DNA of 64,000 nt from Acinetobacter bouvetii. Lineage in GTDB: Bacteria; Pseudomonadota; Gammaproteobacteria; Pseudomonadales; Moraxellaceae. The position numbers were made by a program, and so were the translations under genes. Location: positions 1 through 64,000 of the forward strand of contig NZ_CADDTS010000035.1 in assembly GCF_902753875.1 (NCBI RefSeq), read 5' to 3'. Numbering within the stretch: position 1 is the stretch's first letter; each line of letters begins with the position of its first letter. Positions 17,648-28,457 of the stretch are shown piece after piece. Under the pieces are notes generated by a model, which made no database searches, was not told where the DNA came from, and worked only from the letters and a program-made list of their open reading frames with translations.

Positions 17648-18589
17648 ATGCAAAAATTTAAAATACTGATCATTGGAAAACGTGGTGGCATCCTGCAATG
17701 GTACGAAAACCTGCTTGCTGCACAGCATCAGACCACGACCTATACAATAGAAGGCTTCGCACTCAATCATAATAATAATCTTGAACGTACCCTCAAGAAA
17801 ATTGTTCCGAATAAAGACCAATACACGGCAAACTTACTCAAAAAAAAATTATCAACTTTCCAACCCGATCTTATTTTGATTGCAGATCTGTTCTATTTTA
17901 ACGATTACCTTTTACAGGTACTCAAAGAATCTGCTGCTAAAAAAGTTCACTGGATTGGTGATTTTTTTGATGAGCGCCTGAGTAAGTCTAAAGACATTAT
18001 TGATTTATTTTGCTTTACTGACTCAAGTTTTATTGATGATGCCAAGAAAATTGGCATTGAAAAGAGTCTGTATTTGCCATTGGCTTATAATCCGGATGTT
18101 TTTTTTACAAGTAATGAATCGAAAGATCAGCGCTTATTATTTATCGGTGCGTGGTCAGCTGACCGTCAGGCATTGATGGAAAAGATTCCCTTGGCACTTA
18201 CAATCTATGGCAAAGGCTGGGATAAACTAACAAAACAAAATTGTACTATTTATCCCCATAATATAAAATTAGAAAAAGTTGCAGAGCTTTATCGCAAACA
18301 TACTTTTGTTCTCAATTTGATCAACAAAACGAATATACGACAGGGTATGAACATGCGCTGTTTTGAAGCTCCTGCCTGTGGCTGTATTTTAGTTAGTGCT
18401 TATGTCAAAGACCTTGAATATGCTTTTGATGTTGGCAACGAAATTATTTCTTTCTCTAATCCCGCGGAGTTAGCAGAAAAACTCCAAAATACCGATATTA
18501 ATCCTGAATTGGCAATGCATAAAGTTCAATCCTGTCATACCTATCAACATAGGATAAAGACTTTGGTTGAAATGCTTTTATGTACCTGA
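17648..18589 (+). CDS. Glycosyltransferase, CgeB-like (glycosyl transferases group 1)
   Basis: Protein of 313 residues with a GT-B-like arrangement: an N-terminal half starting KILIIGKRGG and a C-terminal half with LLFIGAWSADRQ, YGKGWDKL, and the nucleotide-sugar-binding segment MRCFEAPACGCILVS with the conserved Glu. This resembles the CgeB/Glyco_trans_1_2 family found in polysaccharide loci. It probably transfers a sugar in assembly of the outer core. The gene ends within about 30 bp of the next glycosyltransferase start, so both are likely co-transcribed. Sugar specificity is not readable. Confidence 0.72.
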   Translation: MQKFKILIIGKRGGILQWYENLLAAQHQTTTYTIEGFALNHNNNLERTLKKIVPNKDQYTANLLKKKLSTFQPDLILIADLFYFNDYLLQVLKESAAKKVHWIGDFFDERLSKSKDIIDLFCFTDSSFIDDAKKIGIEKSLYLPLAYNPDVFFTSNESKDQRLLFIGAWSADRQALMEKIPLALTIYGKGWDKLTKQNCTIYPHNIKLEKVAELYRKHTFVLNLINKTNIRQGMNMRCFEAPACGCILVSAYVKDLEYAFDVGNEIISFSNPAELAEKLQNTDINPELAMHKVQSCHTYQHRIKTLVEMLLCT

Positions 18590-18617
18590 AAATTTTATAA
18601 AAGTAGGTCTCATCCAA

Positions 18618-19634
18618 GTGTTCGTTAGTGTCATCATTCCCAGCTATAACCATGCACAATATTTAGCAGAAAGAATCGAGAGTATTCTGAATCAGACTTA
18701 TGCTGATTTTGAGATTATTCTGCTTGATGACCTTTCTCCGGATAATACAGCAGAAATTTTAGAAAAATATAAATCACACCCTAAAGTTTCTCATTGCATC
18801 ATTAATGAAAAAAATTCTGGCTCTACTTTTTTTCAATGGAATAAAGGAATGGAGTTGGCTAAAGGTGATTTAATCTGGATTGCTGAATCAGATGATGTTG
18901 CCGATCCTCACTTTTTAGAGAAGCTGGTTCCTCAATTTGATAAAAATCAAAATTTAGTCTTGGCTTATTGTCAATCTTATCGTATGAATGCAAATGGAAT
19001 AGTGACAGGCTCTTGGAAAGATTGTACTGATCATATTGATCCAGCATTATTCCAATCAGATTTTGAAATATCCGGTTTAGAATATTTTGAGCGCTTTTTA
19101 AAAACAGGAAATAGCATTCCAAATGCTAGTGGCGTGATTTTTAAAAAACAAACCTATTTCGATGTTGGTAAGGCAAATTCACGCTTAAAATTTATAGGTG
19201 ACTGGGACATCTGGTCTAAAATCGTTACTCAAGGAGATATTTTTTTTACTCATGAGTGTCTAAATTATTTTAGATATCACGATACCAGTGTTATTGCTCA
19301 AGCAAGAAAAAATAAAGATCATTTTGAATATAGAAATCAACTAATTTTATTTAGAAAGAGTATGTCACATTTTTTGAGCATATATCGAGAAAAGTGCAAA
19401 GCTGCTAATAAAACTTATTATATTAATGAAAAAATGTTATCGAAAGATCTAAGAAAAAATGCTTCATTAGCGATTAGAAAACACTATTTTAGTAAAATTA
19501 TATCAACAACTATAATCGCGGTTAAAACACTGCCCTTTTATATTGTTCCTTTTTACTTATTGAAAATAACTTTACAATTTATTTTTTCGATTTTTACCTT
19601 TGCATTAAAAGGAAATAAAGATAGCTATAAATAA
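18618..19634 (+). CDS. Glycosyltransferase family 2
   Basis: GT-A glycosyltransferase of about 338 residues. It starts with FVSVIIPSYNHAQYL, has the DXD-like region WIAESDDVADP near 90, and has the acceptor-side motif GDWDIWSK near 195. A C-terminal hydrophobic stretch (about 290–330) may sit on the membrane. I chose GTG 18618, which places the conserved VSVIIPSYN at the N-terminus and has aagtagg upstream; an ATG at 18567 would add 17 residues of no apparent value. The codon use is AT-rich, as in the following genes to 22.7 kb, consistent with exchange of the locus centre by recombination. Confidence 0.78.
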   Translation: MFVSVIIPSYNHAQYLAERIESILNQTYADFEIILLDDLSPDNTAEILEKYKSHPKVSHCIINEKNSGSTFFQWNKGMELAKGDLIWIAESDDVADPHFLEKLVPQFDKNQNLVLAYCQSYRMNANGIVTGSWKDCTDHIDPALFQSDFEISGLEYFERFLKTGNSIPNASGVIFKKQTYFDVGKANSRLKFIGDWDIWSKIVTQGDIFFTHECLNYFRYHDTSVIAQARKNKDHFEYRNQLILFRKSMSHFLSIYREKCKAANKTYYINEKMLSKDLRKNASLAIRKHYFSKIISTTIIAVKTLPFYIVPFYLLKITLQFIFSIFTFALKGNKDSYK

Positions 19635-19716
19635 TATTTAAAGTTATGAAATACTTTTTACTATGTTTCTTAATTTAGATAAAATATCGAATATCAACAA
19701 ATGAATACGAAATTAT

Positions 19717-20115
19717 ATGCAAATTAAATTCCTTCCTCTACAAACTCATGGTGATGAGCGTGGTTCACTGATTGCATTAGAACAGGGTAAAAATATCCCT
19801 TTCGAGATTAAACGTGTTTATTATTTATTTAATACTGGTACTGATGTTCGTCGTGGCTTTCATGCACATAAAGATTTGACACAAGTTGTTGTTGCTGTTC
19901 GTGGTTCATGTCGTTTCTTACTTGATGATGGTAAAGAGAGAATTACATTACTGTTAGATAACCCAGCTCAAGGTCTATTAATTGATTCTTGCATTTGGCG
20001 TGAAATGTATGATTTTTCTGAGGATTGTGTACTAATGGTTTTAGCAAATCATTTATACGACGAGTCAGACTATATTAGAAATTATGATGATTTTTTAAAT
20101 ACTTATGGTAAATAG
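19717..20115 (+). CDS. dTDP-4-keto-6-deoxyglucose 3,4-ketoisomerase (FdtA/QdtA family)
   Basis: Cupin enzyme of 132 residues, the usual length for sugar 3,4-ketoisomerases. It moves the keto group of dTDP-4-keto-6-deoxyglucose from C4 to C3, giving the substrate for a 3-aminotransferase. Family motifs are [19 protein letters not shown] (catalytic His pair at 49 and 51) and WREMYDFS. Product stereochemistry (galacto for Fuc3N versus gluco for Qui3N) depends on few residues; here Arg15 and Arg95 appear to be mixed, so I do not choose. The next gene overlaps by 11 bp and supplies the acetyltransferase. Confidence 0.85.
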   Translation: MQIKFLPLQTHGDERGSLIALEQGKNIPFEIKRVYYLFNTGTDVRRGFHAHKDLTQVVVAVRGSCRFLLDDGKERITLLLDNPAQGLLIDSCIWREMYDFSEDCVLMVLANHLYDESDYIRNYDDFLNTYGK

Positions 20116-20587
20116 ATTGAATTATTATATTCATCCTCTGAGCGATGTAAAATCAAAAAACATTGGTGAGGATACACGCATATGGCAATTTTCAGTAGTT
20201 TTTCCAAATGCAAAAATTGGCAAAAACTGTAATATATGTGCGCACACCTTAATCGAAAATGATGTTTCAGTTGGAAATAATGTAACTGTCAAATCAGGAG
20301 TGTTTCTTTGGGACGGTATTGTTGTCCAAGATGATGTCTTTATTGGACCAAATGCTACATTCACTAATGATAAAAAACCGAGATCAAAACAATATCCTGA
20401 AAGTTTTCTATCAACGTTAATTGAACAAGGCGCCTCTATAGGTGCCAATGCTACTATTTTGCCGGGGCTTACGATAGGCAAATTTAGCATGATCGGTGCT
20501 GGTTCCGTAGTTACTAAAGATGTTCCAGCATTTAGTATAGTCGTAGGCAATCCCGCTAAAATAATAGGTCAAGTTTCTCATGATTAA
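20105..20587 (+). CDS. Left-handed beta-helix N-acetyltransferase (FdtC/QdtC/WbpD type)
   Basis: Protein of 160 residues made of hexapeptide repeats ([LIV]-G-x4), as in [23 protein letters not shown] and [16 protein letters not shown], ending with [21 protein letters not shown]. This form (WbpD/WlbB/QdtC) acetylates amino groups of nucleotide-linked amino sugars with acetyl-CoA. By context it acetylates the 3-amino sugar made by the next gene. It overlaps the preceding gene by 11 bp and the following one by 8 bp, so translation is likely coupled. Confidence 0.85.
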   Translation: MVNRLNYYIHPLSDVKSKNIGEDTRIWQFSVVFPNAKIGKNCNICAHTLIENDVSVGNNVTVKSGVFLWDGIVVQDDVFIGPNATFTNDKKPRSKQYPESFLSTLIEQGASIGANATILPGLTIGKFSMIGAGSVVTKDVPAFSIVVGNPAKIIGQVSHD

Positions 20588-21692
20588 CTTTTTAAACCTA
20601 CAACAAATTAATCAACAATATAATGAAGAATTAATCGAAGCTTGTACTCGTGTCATAAATTCTGGTTGGTACATTGGAGGGAGTGAACTAGCAAAATTTG
20701 AGCAAAATTTTGCTAGTTTTTGCGGTACCAAATATGCAGTTGGAGTTGCTAATGGATTAGATGCTTTAGTCCTAGTATTTCGTGCTTGGAAAGAATTAGG
20801 AAAACTAAAAGATAATGATGAGGTTCTTGTTCCTGCGAATACTTATATTGCAAGTATCCTAGCTATTACAGCAAACAATTTAAAACCAATCTTAATTGAA
20901 CCTGATGTTAATACTTATAATTTAGATTCAGGACTTATTGAATCACAAATTAATGATAAGACCAAAGCGATTTTAGCTGTTCATTTATACGGACAGCTAG
21001 CAGATATGCCCTCAATTAAAGCTATCGCTAACAAACATAATCTGTTAATTCTTGAAGACTCCGCTCAAGCACATGGAGCAAAATTAGATGGAATAAAAGC
21101 TGGTAATTGGGGTGACGCAGCAGGATTCAGTTTTTACCCTGGAAAAAATTTAGGCGCCTTAGGTGATGCTGGAGCGATTACTACCAATGATGCTGAGTTA
21201 GCAAATGTATTAATTGCGCTCAGAAACTATGGATCACATGAAAAATATAAAAACATTTATGCTGGTGTAAATAGTCGACTAGATGAAATCCAAGCAGCCA
21301 TGTTAAATGTTAAATTAAAATATTTAGATAAAGAAATATTACATCGCCGTACAATTGCACAAGCATATTTAGAAAATATAAAGAATCCCCTAATTAAGCT
21401 ACCTCTACAAAATAAAAATGCAGCATTATATGATCAACATGTATGGCATTTATTTGTTATTGAATGTGAAAAAAGAGATGAATTACAGAAGTATTTAACA
21501 GAACAAGGGATACAAACCTTAATTCATTACCCTATACCACCTCATAAACAACAAGCTTATAAAGAATTAAATCATCTAAGTTTCCCAATTACTGAAGGAA
21601 TTCATAATCAAGTACTAAGTTTGCCTATTGGCCCTACATTGACATTTACTGAAGTTCAGAAAATTATTGAGTCTATAAATGAATTTATCTAA
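20580..21692 (+). CDS. PLP-dependent sugar 3-aminotransferase (DegT/DnrJ/EryC1 family; FdtB/QdtB type)
   Basis: Aminotransferase of 370 residues. The PLP lysine is Lys189 in [15 protein letters not shown], and the family motifs [24 protein letters not shown] and HLFVIEC are all present. Together with the ketoisomerase it makes dTDP-3-amino-3,6-dideoxyhexose from dTDP-3-keto-6-deoxyhexose with glutamate as donor. The three-gene order isomerase-acetyltransferase-aminotransferase is a self-contained module; dTDP-4-keto-6-deoxyglucose must come from RmlA/RmlB encoded on the other strand. Confidence 0.88.
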   Translation: MINFLNLQQINQQYNEELIEACTRVINSGWYIGGSELAKFEQNFASFCGTKYAVGVANGLDALVLVFRAWKELGKLKDNDEVLVPANTYIASILAITANNLKPILIEPDVNTYNLDSGLIESQINDKTKAILAVHLYGQLADMPSIKAIANKHNLLILEDSAQAHGAKLDGIKAGNWGDAAGFSFYPGKNLGALGDAGAITTNDAELANVLIALRNYGSHEKYKNIYAGVNSRLDEIQAAMLNVKLKYLDKEILHRRTIAQAYLENIKNPLIKLPLQNKNAALYDQHVWHLFVIECEKRDELQKYLTEQGIQTLIHYPIPPHKQQAYKELNHLSFPITEGIHNQVLSLPIGPTLTFTEVQKIIESINEFI

Positions 21693-22743
21693 AAACCATC
21701 GCTTGTCAATTTGCTGTCTAGGTTACAATCACGCAAGTTTCTTAAAAGATACTCTTGATTCAATTTGTGCTATTCAATATGAGAATATTGAAGTTATCGT
21801 AGTTGATGATGGCTCTAAAGATAATAGTGTTCCTTTATTGAATGAATTAGCAGTTTCGTTTCCATATCCACTTAAAATTATTGCTCAACAAAATACTGGT
21901 AATATTGGTAAAAACTTTAATAATGCACTGAAAGAAGCAACTGGAGAATATGTAACATTCATAGCTTTAGATGATGTATTTCATTCAAAAATCATTCTTT
22001 CAGAATTATCTGAAATGAATAATAATCCTCAGTTAGCATTCATCGCTTCTTCAAAAGCGTTATCCATTGATAATGAAGGAATAGTTAATGAAAATACTCC
22101 ACCAGAATTATCACTTTATCGTATGGAAAATCCTACACTTGAAAATCTTCTAGAATTGGAATATTCAGAATTCGGATCATTCTATATTCAAGGATCAATC
22201 ATCAAAAAAGAAATAGTAGATATTATTGGCGGGTTTGATGAAGATATGACTGGTGATGATATTGTTTTAAGAACTAAAATTTTTAATTTTATGTTAAAAA
22301 ACTCTCAATGGGATTTTAAAATCATCAAAGAAAATAATGTTTTTTACAGGCTTCATGACCATAATATTCATAAAAATACACCTCGCCAAATCAAAATAGT
22401 GACAGAATACCTAGATAAATTTTGGCCCAACAAGCCAAATCCATCTATACTAATTAACTGGGCTTGTCATATGATCAATACTTCCTCTTTTGAGAAGTCT
22501 ATAGAAACACTAACACTCAATAAACGAGCAAAAAGTCTATTAAATGATGACAGGATTAAACATGCTATAAAAAACTCACTCAAGAATGACAATGAAAAAC
22601 CATTTTTCAAAAAATTTATATTTTCAAAACAAAAAATAAATGATGCTCAACGACAAATTATTTTATTTGGATTTATAAAGTTTATTTATAAAAAGCACAA
22701 AAAAATATCACAAAAACCTAAAGTTCATTATTTAAAATACTAA
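21679..22743 (+). CDS. Glycosyltransferase family 2
   Basis: GT-A glycosyltransferase of 354 residues with N-terminal [26 protein letters not shown], and a DXD-like FIALDDVF near 95. The acceptor-domain motif [19 protein letters not shown] is near 180. The C-terminus is Lys-rich and may contact membrane or lipid. It overlaps the aminotransferase by 14 bp and ends the plus-strand run before the convergent terminator. It probably adds the 3-acetamido sugar or an adjacent residue; specificity is inferred from position only. Confidence 0.8.
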   Translation: MNLSKNHRLSICCLGYNHASFLKDTLDSICAIQYENIEVIVVDDGSKDNSVPLLNELAVSFPYPLKIIAQQNTGNIGKNFNNALKEATGEYVTFIALDDVFHSKIILSELSEMNNNPQLAFIASSKALSIDNEGIVNENTPPELSLYRMENPTLENLLELEYSEFGSFYIQGSIIKKEIVDIIGGFDEDMTGDDIVLRTKIFNFMLKNSQWDFKIIKENNVFYRLHDHNIHKNTPRQIKIVTEYLDKFWPNKPNPSILINWACHMINTSSFEKSIETLTLNKRAKSLLNDDRIKHAIKNSLKNDNEKPFFKKFIFSKQKINDAQRQIILFGFIKFIYKKHKKISQKPKVHYLKY

Positions 22744-22755
22744 ACATAAAAAATT

Positions 22756-22794
22756 GAAGACATGTGATTATTTTATAAAAAATCACATGTCTTC
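22756..22794. terminator. Strong terminator between convergent sugar operons
   Basis: A 14-bp perfect stem gaagacatgtgatt / aatcacatgtcttc with an 11-nt AT loop, between the plus-strand run and rmlC on the minus strand. The gap 22744–22869 contains nothing else recognisable. Confidence 0.82.
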
Positions 22795-22869
22795 ATTAGG
22801 TTAATAAAATATAATTAGTATTAAGCTTAAAGACATATTCCAACAACCACTGAAGAATAATGATCTAAA

Positions 22870-23427
22870 TCAAAACAAACTAGTCCATTTATGAGCTACC
22901 TGATCCTTATCACTTACAAGTACTTCATCAACCCCATCTAGAGGCCAATTAATTGCCAGCGTTGGATCATTCCAGACAATTGATCCCTCACTTTCTTTAT
23001 GATAATAATTGGTTGTTTTATAAAGAAATTGAGTATTATCTTCTAGTGCAACAAAACCATGAGCAAACCCTTCAGGAATCCAGAACATGGTTTTATTTTC
23101 AGCACTCAGTTCAATTCCAACCCATTGACCAAAAGTTTTGGAATCTGGGCGAATATCCACTGCAACATCCCATGCCTTGCCTTGGACTACACGTACAAGT
23201 TTTCCTTGCGCATAAGGTGCTTTTTGAAAATGCAAACCACGTAAAACCCCTTTTTGTGAAAGGGAATGGTTATCCTGTACAAAGTTCGGGATAGGTAAAT
23301 TGAGTTCAGTTAAAGCTTGCTCAAAACGTTGCTGATTAAAACTTTCCATAAACCAGCCACGATCATCTCCGAACACATTGGGATGAAGAATCAGCAGTCC
23401 CTCAATTTTGGTTGTTTCTACTTTCAC
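22870..23427 (-). CDS. rmlC: dTDP-4-dehydrorhamnose 3,5-epimerase
   Basis: Cupin epimerase of 185 residues with the family motifs [31 protein letters not shown] (catalytic His in RGLHFQ) and [14 protein letters not shown]. It converts dTDP-4-keto-6-deoxyglucose into dTDP-4-keto-L-rhamnose. It is the last gene of the rml set and overlaps rmlA by 4 bp (ATGA), so the set is one transcript. It consumes the same intermediate as the 3,4-ketoisomerase on the opposite strand. Confidence 0.95.
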   Translation of the reverse strand: MKVETTKIEGLLILHPNVFGDDRGWFMESFNQQRFEQALTELNLPIPNFVQDNHSLSQKGVLRGLHFQKAPYAQGKLVRVVQGKAWDVAVDIRPDSKTFGQWVGIELSAENKTMFWIPEGFAHGFVALEDNTQFLYKTTNYYHKESEGSIVWNDPTLAINWPLDGVDEVLVSDKDQVAHKWTSLF

Positions 23428-24308
23428 TTTGCTTCTTCCAGTACTTTGTAAAGATATTGCCCATATTCTGTTTTCTTTAAAGCATCCGCACTTTCAGCCA
23501 GTTGTTCTTTAGAAATCCAGCCTTGATGAAAACCAATTTCTTCCAGGCAGGCAACTTTTAAAGATTGTCTTTTTTCAATGGTATAAACAAACTGACCGGC
23601 TTCTAATAATGATTCATGCGTTCCAGTATCCAACCAGGCAAAACCACGACCTAATAGCTCAACGTTTAAAGAACCATCTTGAAGATAGGCATTATTAATA
23701 TCGGTAATTTCCAGTTCGCCACGATGTGATGGCTTCACCTGTTTCGCAAATTCAACTACGCGATTGTCATAGAAATAAAGCCCAGTCACAGCATAGTGCG
23801 ATTTAGGTTGCGTCGGTTTTTCCTCAATGCTCAGTACTTTTCCTGTTGCATCAAATTCAACTACACCAAAACGTTCAGGATCTGTCACATGATAGCCAAA
23901 TACTGTGGCACCATGTTCACGGGCACTAGCTGCAGCCAATTGCTTACCGAAGCTCTGACCATAGTAAATATTGTCACCCAGAATCAGGCAGACATCATCC
24001 TGACCAATAAACTCTTCACCAATCAGGAAAGCCTGTGCCAAACCATCAGGAGAAGGCTGTACCTTGTAACTCAGCGCTATACCAAATTGTGAGCCATCGC
24101 CTAATAATTTTTCAAAATTCGGCAAATCTTCCGGAGTAGAAATGACCAATACTTCACGAATACCCGCCAACATAAGCACCGACAGTGGATAGTAAATCAT
24201 TGGCTTGTCGTAGATAGGAAGCAACTGCTTCGAAACACCCTTGGTAATCGGATGTAAGCGTGTGCCTGAACCACCCGCCAAAATAATACCTTTGCGTTTT
24301 AAGCTCAT
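23424..24308 (-). CDS. rmlA: Glucose-1-phosphate thymidylyltransferase
   Basis: Nucleotidyltransferase of 294 residues, the normal length for RmlA. N-terminal [19 protein letters not shown] is the nucleotide-binding signature; [18 protein letters not shown] and LGDNIYYG follow, with the C-terminal helices present. It couples glucose-1-phosphate and dTTP to dTDP-glucose, and is normally feedback-inhibited by dTDP-rhamnose. It overlaps rmlD and rmlC by 4 bp each. Confidence 0.96.
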   Translation of the reverse strand: MSLKRKGIILAGGSGTRLHPITKGVSKQLLPIYDKPMIYYPLSVLMLAGIREVLVISTPEDLPNFEKLLGDGSQFGIALSYKVQPSPDGLAQAFLIGEEFIGQDDVCLILGDNIYYGQSFGKQLAAASAREHGATVFGYHVTDPERFGVVEFDATGKVLSIEEKPTQPKSHYAVTGLYFYDNRVVEFAKQVKPSHRGELEITDINNAYLQDGSLNVELLGRGFAWLDTGTHESLLEAGQFVYTIEKRQSLKVACLEEIGFHQGWISKEQLAESADALKKTEYGQYLYKVLEEAK

Positions 24309-25198
24309 TTGTTCAATAACTCCGTTAAAGTTCTTTGTACACCGAATTTCCAGTCTGGTAATTTTAATTGGAAGGTGCTTTGAAGTTTTTGATTATCTAA
24401 TCTCGAATTATGCGGTCGTTTCGCAGGTGTCGGATACGCCTCGGTTGGAATCGGATTGACTTTTTTAACTACAAGTTCAATACCGGCCAACTTGGCCTGT
24501 TCAAACACATAATTTGCATAATTGAACCAGGATGTTTCACCACTTGCCACCAAATGATAAATACCGACTTTCGTCTTTTCATGGATGACTTGAGGAATGG
24601 CTTGAGCGGTGACATCAGCAATGAGTTCAGCTGATGTCGGCGCTCCAATTTGATCGTGAATAATGGATAACTCTTCACGCTGCTGCGCCAGATTCAGCAT
24701 GGTTTTCAAAAAGTTTTTACCTTTGGCTGCATAGACCCAAGATGTTCTAAAAATCAGATATTTACAGCCTGAGCATGCAATCGCTTGTTCGCCTTGTGCT
24801 TTGGTTTTTCCATAAATGTTAACCGGATCAATCTGACTGGATTCGACAAATGCAGTATTTCCCTGTCCATTAAAAACATAATCTGTTGAATAATGCACAA
24901 GTAAAGCATCTACTTCCGCACAAGCTTCAGCAACTTTTTGCACCGCATCAAAATTAATCTGTTTCGCCAAATCCTGTTCGGTTTCTGCCAAATCTACAGC
25001 GGTATAAGCACTGGCATTGACCACAACATCTGGCTTGATATTTAAAATGGTCTGTTTCACTGCTTCAGGTTGAGACATATCACCTTGCAGCCCATCATAA
25101 CCATGACGATCCAATGCAATGACTTCACCCAAGGGGGCAAGCGCACGTTGCAGTTCCCACCCCACCTGTCCATTTTTTCCAAGCAATACAATTTTCAT
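24305..25198 (-). CDS. rmlD: dTDP-4-dehydrorhamnose reductase
   Basis: Short-chain dehydrogenase-type reductase of 297 residues with Rossmann motif [10 protein letters not shown], the catalytic [10 protein letters not shown] (Tyr-x3-Lys) near 130, and [12 protein letters not shown]. It reduces dTDP-4-keto-L-rhamnose to dTDP-L-rhamnose using NAD(P)H. It starts 2 bp after rmlB ends. Its presence shows that the locus makes rhamnose as well as the 3-amino sugar. Confidence 0.95.
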   Translation of the reverse strand: MKIVLLGKNGQVGWELQRALAPLGEVIALDRHGYDGLQGDMSQPEAVKQTILNIKPDVVVNASAYTAVDLAETEQDLAKQINFDAVQKVAEACAEVDALLVHYSTDYVFNGQGNTAFVESSQIDPVNIYGKTKAQGEQAIACSGCKYLIFRTSWVYAAKGKNFLKTMLNLAQQREELSIIHDQIGAPTSAELIADVTAQAIPQVIHEKTKVGIYHLVASGETSWFNYANYVFEQAKLAGIELVVKKVNPIPTEAYPTPAKRPHNSRLDNQKLQSTFQLKLPDWKFGVQRTLTELLNK

Positions 25199-25200
25199 AC

Positions 25201-26268
25201 TTAACCCTGATATTGCTTAGTCAGCCAGCTTTGGTACTCACCGCTTTGTACATGCTCAACCCATTCAGTATTGCTTAGGTACCATTGCACGGTTTTTCTT
25301 AAACCAGTTTCAAATGATTCTTCAGGCACCCAGTTCAATTCATTTTTGATTTTTGTGGCATCAATGGCATAACGCACATCATGTCCCGGGCGGTCTTTGA
25401 CATAGGTAATCAAATCTTTATAGTGGCTAATCCCTGCGGGCTTATTCGGTGCTAGTTCTTCCAAAAGTTCACAAATGGCATGCACCACTTCAATATTGGC
25501 TTTTTCATTATGTCCGCCAATATTATAGGTTTCCCCGACTACACCCTCTGAGACTACCGTATACAGTGCACGAGCATGATCTTCTACAAATAACCAGTCA
25601 CGAATTTGCTGACCATTACCATACACAGGTAGCGGTTTAGCTTGCAGTGCATTCAAAATCATCAACGGAATTAACTTTTCCGGAAAATGAAATGGCCCAT
25701 AATTATTTGAACAGTTGGTTACCAAGGTCGGCAAGCCATAAGTACGATTCCATGCACGCACTAAATGATCTGAACTGGCCTTACTTGCTGAATACGGCGA
25801 ACTTGGTGAATATGAGGTAGTTTCCGTAAACAGGTCAGTCGTCCCTTCCAGATCACCATAAACTTCATCAGTCGAAATATGGTGAAAACGGAAATTTTCC
25901 TTGGCAGCAGTATCCAAAGAATTCCAATAATGACGCGCTGCTTCCAGAAGCTGATAAGTCCCAATAATATTGGTCTCAATAAATGCATAAGGACCTGAAA
26001 TGGAACGATCCACATGCGACTCGGCTGCCAGATGCATCACCGCATCCGGTTTGAATTGATTAAATATTTGATCAAGTGCTGCACGGTCACAAATGTCAGT
26101 TTGGCTAAACTGGTAACGCGGATTTTCAGATACCGAAATTAGTGACTCCAAATTACCGGCATAGGTCAATTTATCTACGTTTAATACGTCGTTATTAGTA
26201 TGATGAATAATATGACGAATTACGGCTGATCCAATAAAGCCAGCACCACCTGTAACCAAAATTCGCAT
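25201..26268 (-). CDS. rmlB: dTDP-glucose 4,6-dehydratase
   Basis: Extended SDR enzyme of 355 residues: [13 protein letters not shown] nucleotide motif, [11 protein letters not shown], the catalytic DEVYGDLEG and [12 protein letters not shown] (Tyr-x3-Lys). It makes dTDP-4-keto-6-deoxyglucose, the branch point for rhamnose (RmlC/RmlD) and for the acetamido sugar. It opens the rmlBDAC run; the 162-bp gap upstream (26269–26430) carries two small hairpins but no T-run, and probably holds a promoter. Confidence 0.96.
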   Translation of the reverse strand: MRILVTGGAGFIGSAVIRHIIHHTNNDVLNVDKLTYAGNLESLISVSENPRYQFSQTDICDRAALDQIFNQFKPDAVMHLAAESHVDRSISGPYAFIETNIIGTYQLLEAARHYWNSLDTAAKENFRFHHISTDEVYGDLEGTTDLFTETTSYSPSSPYSASKASSDHLVRAWNRTYGLPTLVTNCSNNYGPFHFPEKLIPLMILNALQAKPLPVYGNGQQIRDWLFVEDHARALYTVVSEGVVGETYNIGGHNEKANIEVVHAICELLEELAPNKPAGISHYKDLITYVKDRPGHDVRYAIDATKIKNELNWVPEESFETGLRKTVQWYLSNTEWVEHVQSGEYQSWLTKQYQG

Positions 26269-26430
26269 GTGTGAAATTTACCCAAGAATTATTTTGGGAT
26301 AATTTTATCATCTCGGCAGTTAAATTACTGCCATTTAAAACTAAATGCGTATACAAATTACAGCAGTCTTTCCAATCAAAAAAGCTCTTTGAAGGACTGA
26401 AAAATTAATCTTAGATAAACACTGACTTGA

Positions 26431-27462
26431 TCATTCAACTTTCAAGGTCGCATGTTGAAATAGTTTTGCCAACTCATCTTTATGAGCGAAAGCTTGTATG
26501 TTCATTAATGCAGCATCATCAATCTGGCTGGCATCTTTCAAACAGACAAATTCTTTAATTTTTTCATAATAATCAACAAACTGATCACTTAAATCACTAT
26601 CAGCAAAAAGTGGCACCAGCAGTTTTTTTTCTGCCATCAAACTTTCACTGACCATAGACGTTGAATCTGGTGAACACACCACATAATCAGCCGCATAGAT
26701 TAAGTCCTGAATAGGTGTTTGATTGCCTTCACCCACCAAAATCAGCCGAATATTCGAGTGCTGCTGCAAAATTTTTAAACTGTGTTCGAAGGCTGGAGGT
26801 GTTCGTCGTGAGGTCGACACGATAATTTGATCATCGGGGTGATTTGCGCTTAATTTTTGCAGCATATCAACCCAGTGTTTTACCCCACCAATTTTCACCT
26901 CTGCCGTATCCGCACCAATCAAGATGGTCCAGCACTGTACATTAGAGGCAATATTTAAAGCTTGACGTGCATCCTGAACATCTTGATTCAACTGAAAACT
27001 AATCAGTTTGTTCGGCGCAACTGGATAGTAAATATAAGGTGGTACATCTTTTTTTGCTGCATCAATGGTAAATACCAGATCATATGCAGATTCAGGCATG
27101 CCTCTTAATGAAGTCGCAATGATATTTTTTACCTTGTGGTTCTGTGATTGCATAACCGATTTGACTAAGGCATTCGGCAGCAAAGTATCCCCACCCGCTG
27201 ACACAATAAATTCAATCTTGGATTCTGTACATAATTGCTGAATTTGTTCAGCTAACAGAAAATGCTTGAGCATCCATGATTTAGGCAACCATGAATAGGT
27301 TTTTTTAAACAATTGCTTAATCAATTTTGAAGGTTGCTGAATTTTTAGAAATTGAACTGCATAAGACTGTTCGTGATTTAACAGCTTGGCAATACCAATT
27401 GATTGTGTTTCGTGACCCGGTCTGCCATCTGTCAGTATCAAAATAATCGGTTGATGACTCAT
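26431..27462 (-). CDS. ELM1-like (mitochondrial fission ELM1 family) protein, copy 1
   Basis: Protein of 343 residues with LTDGRPGHETQSIGIAKLL at the N-terminus, FIVSAGGDTLLPN, and the C-terminal DYVVCSPDSTSMVSES. This matches the bacterial proteins annotated as mitochondrial fission ELM1 family, which have a GT-B-like fold. The ATG at 27460–27462 overlaps the preceding stop (ATGA) and has aaggg upstream, so translation is coupled to the glycosyltransferase gene. In a polysaccharide locus it is most likely a glycosyltransferase-like enzyme; a direct function is not established. Confidence 0.75.
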   Translation of the reverse strand: MSHQPIILILTDGRPGHETQSIGIAKLLNHEQSYAVQFLKIQQPSKLIKQLFKKTYSWLPKSWMLKHFLLAEQIQQLCTESKIEFIVSAGGDTLLPNALVKSVMQSQNHKVKNIIATSLRGMPESAYDLVFTIDAAKKDVPPYIYYPVAPNKLISFQLNQDVQDARQALNIASNVQCWTILIGADTAEVKIGGVKHWVDMLQKLSANHPDDQIIVSTSRRTPPAFEHSLKILQQHSNIRLILVGEGNQTPIQDLIYAADYVVCSPDSTSMVSESLMAEKKLLVPLFADSDLSDQFVDYYEKIKEFVCLKDASQIDDAALMNIQAFAHKDELAKLFQHATLKVE

Positions 27463-28454
27463 AAGGTTTTCCCTTTTTCGATACAATGCTGATAAACCGC
27501 CAAAGTCTGATCAATCATGCAATCGAAAGTCAGTTTGTGCTGCGCATTTGTAAAGGCAGAATCAAATTCTTTTTCAGGCGCTTCTAATTGTAAATACTGT
27601 TTGATAACTGCATTTAATGCTTCTGCACTATCCGGCTTACAAAGATAATCTGCCTCGATAAATTCCGACATGACGCCTACATCCGTTCCTATCACCGGTC
27701 GATGTAATAACAGAGCTTCGCTCAAGGTATAAGGCCCCCCTTCGCGACGCGAAGATACAATCAAGGCCTCATGTTCCGTTAATAATTGATGAACTTGATC
27801 TGAAAATCCCAACAGCTTGACCCGATCAGTTAAGCCATTGTGTTCAATTAAAGCCTGCAATTTCGTCTGTTCTTCTCCATCCCCAACAATGCTTAAAACA
27901 TAGGGAATATCGCTCCAGGCCTCGATTAACACATCAAAACCTTTGACTTCATTTAAACGACCTATCGCAATAAATTTACGGTTTTTATGAAAAGGCTGTG
28001 CCTTCTGCGTCAACTCAACACCATTGTAAATCACCGTTTTATTAGCGGTTTGAGGCAGTTTTTCCGCTAACCGCTGACTGACCGTAATAATATGGTCGAA
28101 AGCACAATAAGCACCCAGCTTGCTTTTGTCACCATGCAAAGTCACAACGCATGGAGCTTGAATTTTTTTTACCAGCCCCTGCATCAGCTTGGCTGTTTTG
28201 GAAGCGTGTGCATGCACCACATCCGGCTGGGTCGCCAAAATTTGCTTTTTTAACTGATATTTTGTCCACGGATTATGACGGCTACCACTCAGATCCATGG
28301 CACAAAAATTCACACTCGCATTCAAAAGATGCTGAAAGCGTGGATGGGCAATTAAACTCACCGATTGATATTTGGCCAAGCCATTGGCAAGTTCAATCAC
28401 ATGCTTTTCCAGGCCACCGTCTTCATCACTGGCCATTACGATCGTGATTCGCAT
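27459..28454 (-). CDS. Glycosyltransferase family 4
   Basis: GT-B retaining glycosyltransferase of 331 residues. N-terminal ITIVMASDEDGGLEKHVIELA, the interdomain FIAIGRLNEVKGFDVLIEA, the nucleotide-sugar site SRREGGPYTLSEALLLHRPVIG (E-x7-E) and DVGVMSEF are all typical. It adds a sugar to the growing outer core using a nucleotide-sugar donor. It starts 3 bp after the deacetylase gene and overlaps the next gene by 4 bp. Confidence 0.85.
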   Translation of the reverse strand: MRITIVMASDEDGGLEKHVIELANGLAKYQSVSLIAHPRFQHLLNASVNFCAMDLSGSRHNPWTKYQLKKQILATQPDVVHAHASKTAKLMQGLVKKIQAPCVVTLHGDKSKLGAYCAFDHIITVSQRLAEKLPQTANKTVIYNGVELTQKAQPFHKNRKFIAIGRLNEVKGFDVLIEAWSDIPYVLSIVGDGEEQTKLQALIEHNGLTDRVKLLGFSDQVHQLLTEHEALIVSSRREGGPYTLSEALLLHRPVIGTDVGVMSEFIEADYLCKPDSAEALNAVIKQYLQLEAPEKEFDSAFTNAQHKLTFDCMIDQTLAVYQHCIEKGKTL

Positions 28455-28457
28455 TAT

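Noticed and set aside
26281..26332. Terminator between ELM1-like gene and rmlB
   Set aside because: Two small stems are visible (cccaa/ttggg and ggcagt/actgcc), but neither has a T-run on the minus strand.
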